Notes under the pieces: model-generated
Told to the model about the DNA's origin: nothing
What the model saw: the letters and a program-made list of their open reading frames with translations, nothing else
The model's database searches: none
Shown here: positions 11,112 through 21,038 of the stretch, one piece after another
How positions within the stretch are numbered: position 1 is the stretch's first letter
Layout of the letters: each line of letters starts with the position of its first letter
Assembly: GCF_000835495.1 (NCBI RefSeq)
Contig: NW_015622543.1
Span: 4,824,619-4,888,618, forward strand
Length of the DNA: 64,000 nucleotides
DNA from: Cladophialophora immunda
Lineage: Eukaryota; Ascomycota; Eurotiomycetes; Chaetothyriales; Herpotrichiellaceae
Direction of reading: 5' to 3'
Position numbers and translations under genes: made by a program

Positions 11112-14100
11112 TCACTCCTTTCTCAAGGGACTCCCAAAACGAGGTTGAAAGCCCATTCCAGCAACACCAAGAGTCTTCCTCCTGGCATCCAGCAACCCTT
11201 TGCCCGATTTGCCTTGCATCTTGACCTGGAATTTCTTGCCGCCATTTGCTAGTCCTTTCTCCGCAGCAGCGCTCTCATCGTCGTCGTCTCGATCGAAGAT
11301 GCTCTTGTTGATCTGCTTTGGCGGAGCGCTCATCTGCACTAACTCTTGTCCCTTGGCAATGAGGTAAGGAGTCAGCGGCGTGGCGGCCGTGCGAGGATCG
11401 TAGTCCACGTCCAAGGAAACGGACTTTGGAGTCGACATGTCTGCGGTGGCCTTTTTGGACTCGACTGAAGCAGGCGTCTGATTCTCCTGCTGGGCCATCA
11501 GAACACCCACGTCGGCAGTATCGCCACCTCCCCAGACCGTTGCTGCGGTTGGAGAGTTGTACGTCGAACTAATCTCCGATTCGTCTCCTACCTCGACGCC
11601 GTTTCCGAGAGGCTCAACACCTCCAAATACCTCGTTACCCCTGACGGGCGTGTTGATCAGCTCCATCTTCATCTGCCCAGTCAAGCTCGTGTACTCCGCA
11701 GAGAGGCTTCGGCGTTGGTGTTCCTTGCTTGCAGACAGAAGGCCATTGTCGTTGACGAGCATTCTGGGCTCCATGGATTTGCGTCTCCTGGATCCACCGC
11801 GAGGCATGATGCTTGCATCGACAGCGTATGCGGACTCGTCAAGCCACTTGGCTTCTCGCATGCAGTCCAGAACCCAGCCAACCCCAACGCAAAGCACTTG
11901 TCCTTTGGCTGAGCGGACTTTTTCCAACGTGCGCTTTCCACCATCCTTGTAGACGACATGTGTTATGCCGACGTTTGCAATGAATGCCTCCGAGTCATTA
12001 GAGTCCTGGTTAGAAGAAGCAATGCTGGCTCTCGGATTCCACCTCCACTCTTTGACCACTCGCGCTCCCATAGATGTGAGCAGGTCGATGTAGAAGGCCG
12101 AAGCATCCATACCTTCGCTGGTGTGGATATCGGTATGGACAATTGCTCCATGAAGAACCCCGCTTCCGACCGGTTTCAAGGGGTTCCGGCCGGTTTGTGG
12201 AGTCTTCGCCACAGACTTTGGCTTCATTGAAGTGCTAGGAGTTTTGGCTCTGGTGATAGTGGCAGGCGTCTTGGACGCGGCAGCAGCTCCCTTTGAGGGC
12301 GTGAATTTCGGAGTGGCAGTGACCCGGCTAGTGCTTGACTTTGTGCTCATCGCGTAGCGAGGTGTTGTGGTTGCTTGTGACTGTGCGGTAGAAGGAACAA
12401 AGCTGCTTCTCTTCGATGTGGCTGCTGGTGTCCTGAACAAGGTGGAGCCGATAGTCAGGAAGCTCTCGTCCTGATAAGCAGTCTCTGTTTCCTCAACATC
12501 ATCGGACGTCAGTTCGTCCTCCGGCAAGTCGATCCCGTCAAGAGTGCTGTTGCCGAAGTCCTCAACGTTGAAGCTCGTTTGACCAGGTGTCGTCAATCCC
12601 GAGGCGAGTGAATTTGCTGGACTGGGTGCTGCACTGCGGATGCGCCTCTGAGGCGATATGACCGACGCAACATTCGCCTTCGGGGTCGCGAGAGGGTCCA
12701 TGTCAAATGAGGGAGCGCCCAAGCTGGGACCTAAGCTCTGTCTTTTGACGGCTTGTACGTGCGAAGAGGAAAGCGACCTTGGTCTCTTTCTCTGCACCTT
12801 GAGCGGCGACGAAGTAGGAGGGACAATTCCTTCAGGCCGAAGCGGGACCTTCGACACCACTGTATGGACATATCTCGGGAGACTTGGATCTGGGCGGACC
12901 GGTGTCACACTGAAATCCATTTCCTCAATGGCACAGGGCATGTTCGCTGGAGTGCTGTCGTCCTTGAAAGGCGAGGTCTCTATGCTGGTTGCCGTGACTT
13001 CAAACAACTGGTCTTCGGTGTCCAATGCGGCGTCGATGTCGTCTTCGTTTTCCTCTGTATGCTCAGGAATGCCGTGGCCATCATTGTCATGATGTTCTTC
13101 GGGTTCATCGATCACCTTGGCGTGGCATTCAGCGCTCTCCTCAGTAGGCAATTCTTCCGTTTCGTCGGTATCGGACACCTCTGCAGTAGGACCCTCGACG
13201 GGAGCTGTGTTTTCATCACCATACGATCCGGAAGAAGTTGACATCGATAGCATAGATTGCTCTTCGTTCACCGTCTCGAGTATAAGAGTAGGAACGGTGA
13301 CGTTGGCCTCCTGCTCATCCGCAGACACTTCCTCGTGTCCTTCGTGAGCTGCGAGATCTTCAGCTTCATCTGCTAGAGCTTTGAAATCGACCATAGCAGT
13401 ATCAGACGCATTGGTAAAGTTGACCAGGTCGGTCGTCAACTCTGCGTTTGATTGCGCCCGATCTTCTCCTGAGGTTGCCCCAATTTCATCGCCAACTTCG
13501 TCAGCAGCGTTGTGCTCGGGAATATCTTGTGGAATCAAGTTGTGAAGATCCTCGTCGTCCCCAGCAGCATCGGCTTCTACCTGATCTTCAAAGTCTCGCG
13601 CAGCCATTCCATCCGCAAAAAAGTCTGGTCTCGTGGGGCTGTCGACCATTGAAGGAGCCAGGGAATACCTGTTGGCGATTGACTTTCGTTTCGAAGCTTC
13701 ATGGCCTGGAGTGTCTGGCCTGCTCAGCTCGACCGAGCCAGCAATGTGCATCTGAGCGACAGGGGAAAACAGGCTCCGTGCCTTGGAAGCAGCAGCGCTC
13801 TTCTTCTCGGGACTGGCAGCGCGCCAGCCTTGGACTTGTGCCGCCAGAGGAGTGAAGCCCAGGTTTTTCGATGCGCTCTCTGGGACAACTCCAGTCGAGA
13901 CGCGAGAGCGGATTGCAGCACCGCTCATGCTAGGTCTGAAAATAGGTTTGAAAAGTCGATTGTCTGGTGTCTGATCTCCAGCAAGCTCATCTTCAGACTC
14001 GTCATCGATTTGTCGAAGGCGGCTGAACAGAGCGTCCGACAATTTGGGTCTTTTGACAGAACTCTCAACGGTTTGTTGCAAAACTTCAACAGCGTGACTC

Positions 14101-16292
14101 TGGGCGTCACGGGGCTCAACGTTGTGCGATGTACTCTCCTCATCAGAAGTGTCACTAGCTTCAAGTTCGGGATCCAAGATGGTCTCGTCTGCGTCAACCG
14201 CGGGAACTGGAGCTGCATTATCAGCACCATCAGCTTCGACGCTTTCTTCATAGTCATTTTCCTCCACAAGTGAGCGAACATCTTCCTCAACGGGCGAATC
14301 ATCCACAACCATCTCCTCCGCTGGAGTCTCAACAACGGGCTTGAGCTTGTCCATCTTGAGAGGACTCCTGATATTTAGCACGGACTGGTCAAAATCCACC
14401 TCGGCGTCGAGTTCCTCGGCCAACTCATCCTCGCTTAGTCTGTACACCCTGGCAGACCGCTGAGGTGAAACAGAAGATCTGAAATGCGAGGACACTGCGA
14501 CTTCTTCCCTTTCTTCGCTTTGCAGTCCTGCCTCGCCATGCGCTGGCGATTCCGGGGATTCTTGCTCGGAAGTCTTCCTGAACGATGGTGATATCTGAGC
14601 GGGCGTCCTCTGCTTTGAAGTCGAGAAGAGGCGTCGAGCAGGTGAAGACAACAAAGAGGTCTTGAGTGGGGTGGCTCGCGACTTTACGGCAGATGGGGGA
14701 AAGACGATTCTATCCGACAGACCTCTCTTTGGAGATTGGTGAAGAATGGACTGGGTATTGGAAGGGTCCAGAATCAGAGACGCAGTGCCATGGACGTCTG
14801 GCACGTTGGCTCGGAAAACTGTAACGCCCTCAGGCGCTCGACGAGGTGACTCCTTCAACGAGTCCTTGACTGGAGATGCTGGTCGCCGCGGCGGACTCAG
14901 CATGCCAAAACCCTGCGATGCGTCGTTCTTCTGAGGAGATGCCAAATGGAGTGCGGGTGAAAAGTCAAGCTTCTTTACCGGCGACAACAGTCGTGTCGCT
15001 GAAGCTGCGAGTCCACGCCTGGGTGAGAGGCTGAGATCGCGGACTGGAGTCTTAGCTCCAGCAAGTTCATCTTCCTCATCATCGTCACTATCCACGGGCA
15101 TGGCCTTTGCGACTTGTGTAATCTTCTTGGGCGTTAATGCACGAGGCTGGATCTTCCCAGTGTTCTCGACTTCTGCCTGAGGTTTGGATTCCTGTGCTTT
15201 GGTTGCACCCGCTCCTCGAGTGGCTTTCGTCGTTCTCGTAGTGGCAGGCTTACGAATCGGTTTAGCACGCATGCCGGTGGCTGCCGTCTCCGTCTTCTTA
15301 GCGGCAGTTGGCTTTGTGCTCTTGGACTTGGCCATGGTTCTGGGACGCTTGTTCTCTTTCTCATCGTCATCCTCCGGAAGAGCCTCGAAAGTCACCTTCT
15401 TCTTCAAAGGGACCACTACACTGACCGCAGGTTCTGCGACGACAGATGAGTTCGTAGATCCGGCCCTCGCTCGAGTCTGTCTGGTAGTGATCGGTGCAGG
15501 TTTGATCTCTTCCACTGATGGTGCAGGAATCTTCTCCTTCTTCGGCCGTCCCCGTGCCTTGGATACTGCAGACGTGGACTCCTGCGTCGGCTCCTCTTCC
15601 GGCTGTAGGTCGTGCTTCGCGGTTCGACCTCGACCTCGCTTCTTGGGTTCTGGGTCTGTATTCTCCACGTTTGCGTCCTTGCTGTGTTTGCCAACAGCAG
15701 TTTCTTTCTTACTTCGTGAAGTGGCTGCTTTTGTGACTTCTGGGGTAGCCTTTTCCTTCTTTGCCTTTGCAGTTGGCTTCTTTTCCGGCATGGCTTCTTC
15801 CGCATGCGGCGGCGCGACAGGTTCGGGGTGAGGGTCATTCTGAATTAAGGGCGTGACCTTTACTCGTCGTCTAGGTGCCGCCGCAAGACCAGCAGTCGCG
15901 GCTGGAACCGAAGCCTTTGCAGTGCTCCGCGTAGATGTCCTCGATGGCTTGACTGGTGGCTTGGTGACTGTGACTTCCATCACTTCTTCCTCTTCGTCAT
16001 CGTCATGATCACTTTCATCTTCTTTTACTGCAGCCACGGCCTTGGCGGACCGCGTGTTTGCTCGTCCGCCCTTTGTCGCTTTACTCGCTGCTGTCGATGA
16101 TGACTTCTTGGTGACTCGGGATTTTGCCTCGAGGGCCTGTGCTCGGCTCGTGGTGGGAACAGCGGAGGTCTTGGTGGTTCGGCGCTTGGATGTTTCTTCG
16201 GTGTTTGTCGTGGCAGCGGTGTCGGCATCAGCTGCTCGGGCGCGGGTGATGCGGCGAGGTTTCGCTGGGCTTACAGCCTTCCTCGGTGCCAT
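11112..16292 (-). CDS. large nuclear protein with C-terminal BRCT domain
   Basis: One uninterrupted frame; starting at the ATG at 16292 (MAPRKAVSPAKPRRITRARA) it gives 1726 residues. Residues 1-500 are very Lys/Arg/Ala/Pro-rich with many KKxx and SPxK/R strings, resembling DNA- or chromatin-binding tails. The middle holds acidic stretches and many Ser-Pro sites (candidate CDK or MAPK targets). One BRCT-like domain lies at about residues 1380-1490: a GAIVHTDIHTSEG start, a YIDLLTSMGARVVKEW helix, ITHVVYKDGG, and the GVGWVLDCMREAKWLDE helix with its conserved Trp. BRCT domains bind phosphopeptides in DNA-damage and chromosome-structure proteins; microcephalin-like or Rtt107/TopBP1-like roles are possible but unproven. 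A tail of about 235 residues follows. The upstream extension to 16373 is open but not needed. Confidence 0.85.
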   Translation of the reverse strand: MAPRKAVSPAKPRRITRARAADADTAATTNTEETSKRRTTKTSAVPTTSRAQALEAKSRVTKKSSSTAASKATKGGRANTRSAKAVAAVKEDESDHDDDEEEEVMEVTVTKPPVKPSRTSTRSTAKASVPAATAGLAAAPRRRVKVTPLIQNDPHPEPVAPPHAEEAMPEKKPTAKAKKEKATPEVTKAATSRSKKETAVGKHSKDANVENTDPEPKKRGRGRTAKHDLQPEEEPTQESTSAVSKARGRPKKEKIPAPSVEEIKPAPITTRQTRARAGSTNSSVVAEPAVSVVVPLKKKVTFEALPEDDDEKENKRPRTMAKSKSTKPTAAKKTETAATGMRAKPIRKPATTRTTKATRGAGATKAQESKPQAEVENTGKIQPRALTPKKITQVAKAMPVDSDDDEEDELAGAKTPVRDLSLSPRRGLAASATRLLSPVKKLDFSPALHLASPQKNDASQGFGMLSPPRRPASPVKDSLKESPRRAPEGVTVFRANVPDVHGTASLILDPSNTQSILHQSPKRGLSDRIVFPPSAVKSRATPLKTSLLSSPARRLFSTSKQRTPAQISPSFRKTSEQESPESPAHGEAGLQSEEREEVAVSSHFRSSVSPQRSARVYRLSEDELAEELDAEVDFDQSVLNIRSPLKMDKLKPVVETPAEEMVVDDSPVEEDVRSLVEENDYEESVEADGADNAAPVPAVDADETILDPELEASDTSDEESTSHNVEPRDAQSHAVEVLQQTVESSVKRPKLSDALFSRLRQIDDESEDELAGDQTPDNRLFKPIFRPSMSGAAIRSRVSTGVVPESASKNLGFTPLAAQVQGWRAASPEKKSAAASKARSLFSPVAQMHIAGSVELSRPDTPGHEASKRKSIANRYSLAPSMVDSPTRPDFFADGMAARDFEDQVEADAAGDDEDLHNLIPQDIPEHNAADEVGDEIGATSGEDRAQSNAELTTDLVNFTNASDTAMVDFKALADEAEDLAAHEGHEEVSADEQEANVTVPTLILETVNEEQSMLSMSTSSGSYGDENTAPVEGPTAEVSDTDETEELPTEESAECHAKVIDEPEEHHDNDGHGIPEHTEENEDDIDAALDTEDQLFEVTATSIETSPFKDDSTPANMPCAIEEMDFSVTPVRPDPSLPRYVHTVVSKVPLRPEGIVPPTSSPLKVQRKRPRSLSSSHVQAVKRQSLGPSLGAPSFDMDPLATPKANVASVISPQRRIRSAAPSPANSLASGLTTPGQTSFNVEDFGNSTLDGIDLPEDELTSDDVEETETAYQDESFLTIGSTLFRTPAATSKRSSFVPSTAQSQATTTPRYAMSTKSSTSRVTATPKFTPSKGAAAASKTPATITRAKTPSTSMKPKSVAKTPQTGRNPLKPVGSGVLHGAIVHTDIHTSEGMDASAFYIDLLTSMGARVVKEWRWNPRASIASSNQDSNDSEAFIANVGITHVVYKDGGKRTLEKVRSAKGQVLCVGVGWVLDCMREAKWLDESAYAVDASIMPRGGSRRRKSMEPRMLVNDNGLLSASKEHQRRSLSAEYTSLTGQMKMELINTPVRGNEVFGGVEPLGNGVEVGDESEISSTYNSPTAATVWGGGDTADVGVLMAQQENQTPASVESKKATADMSTPKSVSLDVDYDPRTAATPLTPYLIAKGQELVQMSAPPKQINKSIFDRDDDDESAAAEKGLANGGKKFQVKMQGKSGKGLLDARRKTLGVAGMGFQPRFGSPLRKE

Positions 16293-16750
16293 TATGAAGG
16301 CTCCAGGGTTGCAAGACCGAAAATCACGCCGTGGGAAGGCGAGATCGTGGTGCTGAATAGGTTGGGAAAGCACGAATCGACGCGGTGCCCTGTTGTTAGT
16401 AGTACAGAAATAGAAGATGGGCGAATGCGGGGGAGACGAGAGGTTGAGACTCGATGCCCAAGCGATTGTTTACATTCGAGGTGTTGACACGGCCGAATAG
16501 GGGTTAGTGCGACGAATCAACAAACACGCACGTTGATTGGCTGTCAGGCTTGGACGAGGCTGATCTGAAAATTTCCTTCACTTGTCATGACTCGGTTCGG
16601 GTGATGCATGTTTTGCTCGATGGATTACATTTTCATTATTGGTCGTTTCTATAGTTGTTCATACCTAGTCACACCAACTTTTGCCCCGATCCAATGCACA
16701 CACCAATTTATTACGTATATAGACACCACATGCTATACCCAACGCTGCGC
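16293..16750. other. intergenic, BRCT gene promoter and GH17 3' end
   Basis: 458 bases. The half next to 16292 should carry the BRCT promoter; the half near 16751 is AT-rich (16620-16740), as expected for the GH17 3' untranslated end. No gene seen. Confidence 0.5.
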
Positions 16751-17662
16751 TTAGCAGCTCAAGGAGTACAGCGGCGTGGTTGGAGGAGGTGAACCAGCGC
16801 CCACAACACCAAAACTTGGGCTGGATCCGCTGTCCTGGAGGGTGTACCACCAAGTGTTGATGCCTTCACCAAACGCCGTACATCCGACAGCGTCATAGTA
16901 AGTCTGCGCGTTCTGGACCGAGGCAACAGCTTCATTGCTATTAGCTCCAGACACGGGCCATCCAGTCTCGGTGATCCAGACAGGCTTTCCTTGGGCGGCA
17001 GCAGTGGTGTCGTCATAGTCACCCCAGAAGGTAGCATTGGCATTGTCGATGCTGTTCGCTTTGGTGGTCTCGTACCAAGGATATGCGTCGACACCAAGGA
17101 AGTCGCATGCTCCAATCAGGGCATTCTGGCTCGAATTGGCCCAGACATTGTAAGTGTCGACATGGCCGACCGGCTTGCCTGCCGCCGAGGTGCCGGCGAT
17201 GGCCGATCGAACTTGGTTGATATAGTTGATGATTGTGGCCGGACCCACTCCAGCGCCGGAGTTGTTCTCGATGCCGATGGGAGTGATGCGATAGATGTCT
17301 TCGCTGCCGACGCTGATGCCAGCAATCAAGTCGGTAAAAGCGGTGCCATATTGAGTGATGGCCGCATTGAGCGCGGCGAGCTCGTTGGCGAAATCAGCGT
17401 CGCCGGCTGAAGCCCACAGGCCGAGCAAGAGAGTGGTGCCGGTATCGATGGCTGCTGGGATGGCAGAGATGGGGCTGTTGGTGGTTCCGTCTTGGATCAT
17501 GGTGTACAGACGAGCAGACGTGAAGCCTAGAGCCTTGGCCGAATTGAATTGGCCTTCGAAGGCGGACTGGTCGTTGCCAGTGGAACCATAATTGAAGCCC
17601 TTGTAGGCGGCAAGGGTGGAAGGAAGGGCAGCCACGAAGGCGAGGATCTGCGAGGTACGCAT
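16751..17662 (-). CDS. secreted GH17 beta-1,3-glucanase/glucosyltransferase
   Basis: Single exon, 303 residues from the ATG at 17662. Residues 1-18 (MRTSQILAFVAALPSTLA) are a signal peptide, followed by AYKGFNYGSTG, the first strand of the GH17 barrel. Catalytic residues can be placed: acid/base Glu at about 121 in SVGSEDIYR (most relatives have VGNE) and nucleophile Glu at about 232 in WITETGWP. The family cleaves or rearranges beta-1,3-glucan in the fungal wall. The C-terminus stops at YSLSC, without a Ser/Thr-rich linker or GPI signal, so the enzyme should be soluble and wall- or medium-located. An open frame extends 51 codons upstream without signal-peptide character and was left out. Confidence 0.93.
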   Translation of the reverse strand: MRTSQILAFVAALPSTLAAYKGFNYGSTGNDQSAFEGQFNSAKALGFTSARLYTMIQDGTTNSPISAIPAAIDTGTTLLLGLWASAGDADFANELAALNAAITQYGTAFTDLIAGISVGSEDIYRITPIGIENNSGAGVGPATIINYINQVRSAIAGTSAAGKPVGHVDTYNVWANSSQNALIGACDFLGVDAYPWYETTKANSIDNANATFWGDYDDTTAAAQGKPVWITETGWPVSGANSNEAVASVQNAQTYYDAVGCTAFGEGINTWWYTLQDSGSSPSFGVVGAGSPPPTTPLYSLSC

Positions 17663-18628
17663 ATTGTAGATATGGGATGTATTGTATGTCCTGTAACGAG
17701 CGTGACGAGTCGATAGATCAAGGAAAATGAAGAAGGTATATGGCACCGAAAAGGTTTGGACAGAGCAACGATTAGCAGACAGGCCAGGTACACGGCAAGC
17801 CACGAATAAATGCAAAATCGCAAAGGGACTAAGATGGTTGGGACAGAGCTTGTACAGTCGGGGAAGCTACTACCACATCTTGACTTCAAGTGGCGGCAAG
17901 ATCGAGGCGCAGGGCAAGCAGATGATGGTGGTGGTGGAGGTGGAGATGGAAGTTTGAAGTAGTAGTAGAGGTATGCGTGAGCGAAAAGCAGCGATTCGAC
18001 GGCAGCGCAGGGCAAAAGAGGGTCGTCATGCTTGGTCCTCGCTTGCAATTGAAGCACTGACAGGCACCTGGCACGGATGGGAAGGGGAAGCAAAAGCCGT
18101 TGCCGACGATGGCGAGGATGGTGGACGGGTGAGAAAATTCTGATGGGAAGTGGTGGATCGGGAGGATGGTGACGTACGAGGAGGAGGATGAATGGGCTCG
18201 GAGGAGGATGAATGGGCTCGGAGGATGCCTACAGCTACGAGACGAACATACCGCACTCAGTTCATCCCACTGCCGATGCTACCGCCATGTACCTGCATCA
18301 TACGAACGACAAAAGCGGGCCAGACAAAATCCTTGAACGCGCGAGAAAAAAGTTGCTCTGTGGGGTGCCATTGACTCTCCCACCTGAAACTCATCCACTC
18401 AGAGTCTCGCCTGCTCGAGCCGGGACTTCCACGGCCTGCGTTGTGACATGGCCAGGGTCCCAGAGATGGTCACGATGGTCAGCTCGCGTCACCAGTCCAA
18501 GCAGAGAAATCCTACAGTACGCTCCTTCGAACCAGAGCAGAGACTAGGCGCTACAATACACAGTTGGAACTGGTTGAATCCCACACTGGGAGCTGTTGTG
18601 CTCAGTACAAGTACATCTGCCCGCCAAA
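17663..18628. promoter_or_regulatory. GH17 upstream region
   Basis: 966 bases between the GH17 start and the acyl-CoA dehydrogenase stop, both on the minus strand. Overlapping open frames here are in mutually exclusive frames and read as simple-sequence shadows (GGTGGTGGAGGTGG around 17930-17950). It contains a perfect 20-bp tandem duplication, listed separately. Confidence 0.5.
18181..18220. repeat. perfect 20-bp tandem duplication
   Basis: 18181-18200 and 18201-18220 are identical (GAGGAGGATGAATGGGCTCG), followed by a partial third start (GAGGA). It lies about 520 bases upstream of the GH17 start codon, most simply a replication-slippage duplication. Confidence 0.9.
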
Positions 18629-20502
18629 TCACAACTTCATGCCCAGCGCCTTGTGCACCTTCAAGCTCTGTCGCATGCTCAGATCCAGCATGATCTCCTC
18701 GCTGCCGCCCGGAATCTTGTAGGCCAGCGTATCACGGTACAATCGCTCAATCTTCCCACCTTGGCCCCCTCGCGAATAGGCCAGGCCACCAAACACCTGA
18801 GCCGCCTCCTTGGTGCAGAACTCGAACGTCGTTGTAGCTTGAGCCTTGAGCCCCGCGATCGCACCTCCCAACCGGAGCATGGCCTCCGTCTCGCCCATCC
18901 GCTGGCACTGGTAGATGATGTTCTCCAGCCAGTTGTAGCTGGCCTCGATTTGGCGCGCCATGTGGGCGAGCTTCATGCGGATGACAGGGTGATTGATGAG
19001 CTTTTGCCCAAACGTCTTCCTCTTGGACGCATATTTGACGCACTCTTCGAAGCAGACACGCGAGAAGCGCAGGCACTGGATGATGATGCCGATTCGTTCG
19101 TGGTTGAAGTTGGTCATGATCACTGTTGCGTGGTCCAGTCAGTGGCTGCTACTATCAAACAATCCTTGACTTACCTTGGAACCCTTTGTTGACCTTGCCC
19201 AGCACATTCTCCACGGGCACCTTGACGTCCTCAAACGTAATGTAGGTGGTTCCACTGCTCCAGACACCTTGGCAGTCCATCCGGCGGGTGCTGACTCCTT
19301 CGGTGCGCTCGATCAGCAAGAGACTGATGCCGCCCATCCCCGGACCACCGGTTCTCACGGCGGTCGTGAAATAGTCGCACCAGATGCCGTTAGTAATCCA
19401 CTTCTTCTCCCCGTTGACAATGAAGTGCTTGCCGTCTTCGGACAGCTTGGCCTCGCAAGTGAGATTGGCGACGTCGGAACCGGCATCGGGCTCGGTGATG
19501 GCCAGGCATATTCTCTTGTCCCCAGCGAGGATCCCCGGCAGGATGCGGTTGACGAGCTCCTTCTTCCCGTACTTGACCAGCGGCGGGCACCCGATCCCAA
19601 AGCCTCCGATCAAGTTCCAAACCAACCCGCCAGAGCCGGTTCGCGACAGCTCGTCCGTCAGGAGCATCTCGTGAAACAGGTCCCATTTCTCCGGGGGGAC
19701 GCTCTTGACGGCGTTTTGGACCAGGTGGGTCGGGTACTTGACTCCCAAAAGACCAGCCAGGTAGCCTCGTTCACCCATCTGTTTGTAGATCTTCTCAGGC
19801 ACCTTCTTGCCTTCGTCCCACTCAGTCACGTAGGGCTCGAGCTCGTTCTCGACCCATTCTCGGACTTCGGCACGGAGGGCAGCGTGAGTCTCATTGTAGT
19901 AGGGCGAATGGTACTGCGCCGTCAGTCAACCTCTTCCGCGGTTGGGGAGCGTTCCACTTACACCCTGATACCAGCTTGGGTCGCCAAAGGGAATAAGCGA
20001 CCCAAAGGGATCCAGTGCCTCCGCTTCTTCTGGAGCAGCCGGACCCGGTGCAGGGGCGACAGTGCCAGGTTCTGCTTGTGGACGGACCTTCTTCTCCGAT
20101 ACCTTTTCCGCGGGAGGTGTAGCAGGGGGCGTTGGTGGTGCCTCGACCTTTTTGGTGTCTAACGATCCGACCTGCAACTTGCCCTTGTATTTCTTGAGGA
20201 TCCCCTCGTTGTGGTATTTCCAGAACTGCTTCGAGGCATCTTTGCCAGCCACACGCTGCAGGACTGGCCCGTCCCATTAGTCGTTGCGCATCCGGAGGGT
20301 GGCCGGAAACTCACTCTTCTTCCCACCTTTTCAGCCTGGGTCAGCATGGTTTCCAATGCGGAGGTGACGGAATTGATAGTGACCAACCTGGATGCTCGTC
20401 CTGAAACTTGGTCAAGTCATAGACGTCCTCGTCGACGATGATGTAGAGGTTGTCTGCCTTGTTGTGCGAAGCAACATCAGCAGTCGAGAATCGTTTGGAC
20501 AT
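18629..20502 (-). CDS. cytochrome b5-acyl-CoA dehydrogenase fusion
   Basis: Five exons by hand: 20388-20502, 20315-20326 (12 nt), 19962-20263, 19175-19913 and 18629-19122, giving 553 residues. Residues 1-78 are a cytochrome b5 domain with heme ligands His37 (HPGGKK) and His60 (FWKYHNE). A Pro/Ala/Glu linker (about 85-125) follows, then an acyl-CoA dehydrogenase: AALRAEVREWVENELEPY, the active-site strand LAITEPDAGSDVANL, WITNGIWCDYF, and a C-terminal helical domain with RKTFGQKLINHPVIRMKLAHM and the ending PGGSEEIMLDLSMRQSL. The FAD enzyme would oxidise acyl-CoA esters, with the attached heme domain a possible electron acceptor (inference). The substrate is unknown; no targeting peptide or clear peroxisomal signal (ends GMKL). 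The 12-nt exon completes HPGGKK and keeps the frame. Confidence 0.92.
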
Positions 20503-21038
20503 TGTGGCCCGCTTGACCTGGACAGTTTAGAATGAAAGATGGGAATGTTTTGCCTATGCGAGTCACAGAAAGTGGTAGTACAAGTAGAAGGTCTCTGGAG
20601 AGAAAGGGAAACAGAGCAATGGAAAGGAGATCAAGGAGCGTCACAAGAGGAATGCAGTCAGTTGTAAAGGGGACCGACGTCAGGTCGACATTGTTTTCAC
20701 ATGCCCCGGCATTCTGGCCAAGGCAAGATCAGGAACCACACGCCGCCCGCATCATCACGGAGTTACAGCTGCTTGGGTCACGCTCCCTCCTCCGCAGAAA
20801 AGGGAGTTGCAAGAAACCGGAGACTCCGATGATTATTTGGGTCCGTTTACCTGTTGCTTGATTCGTTGTTTGGCACGTCAGATGATGTTCCTGGCGGATC
20901 GAAGACAATTTCATGCGTGCCGAGGCATCGCACAAGCACAGCCAGACAGTCCAGATCATCATCACATGCCAGCCACTATTGAAAGACAATCGCCAACAGC
21001 ACGTGCTTTTATGGTCATTTTCATTTCCTGTCCAAAGC
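20503..21038. promoter_or_regulatory. acyl-CoA dehydrogenase upstream region
   Basis: 536 bases between this start codon and the stop of the kelch-BTB gene. No supported gene; weak overlapping frames only. Confidence 0.5.

Noticed and set aside
15184..15831. 215-codon plus-strand frame inside the BRCT gene
   Set aside because: Antisense shadow of the Lys/Ala-rich coding sequence.
19176..20162. 328-codon plus-strand frame
   Set aside because: Antisense to conserved acyl-CoA dehydrogenase exons with correct splice signals.
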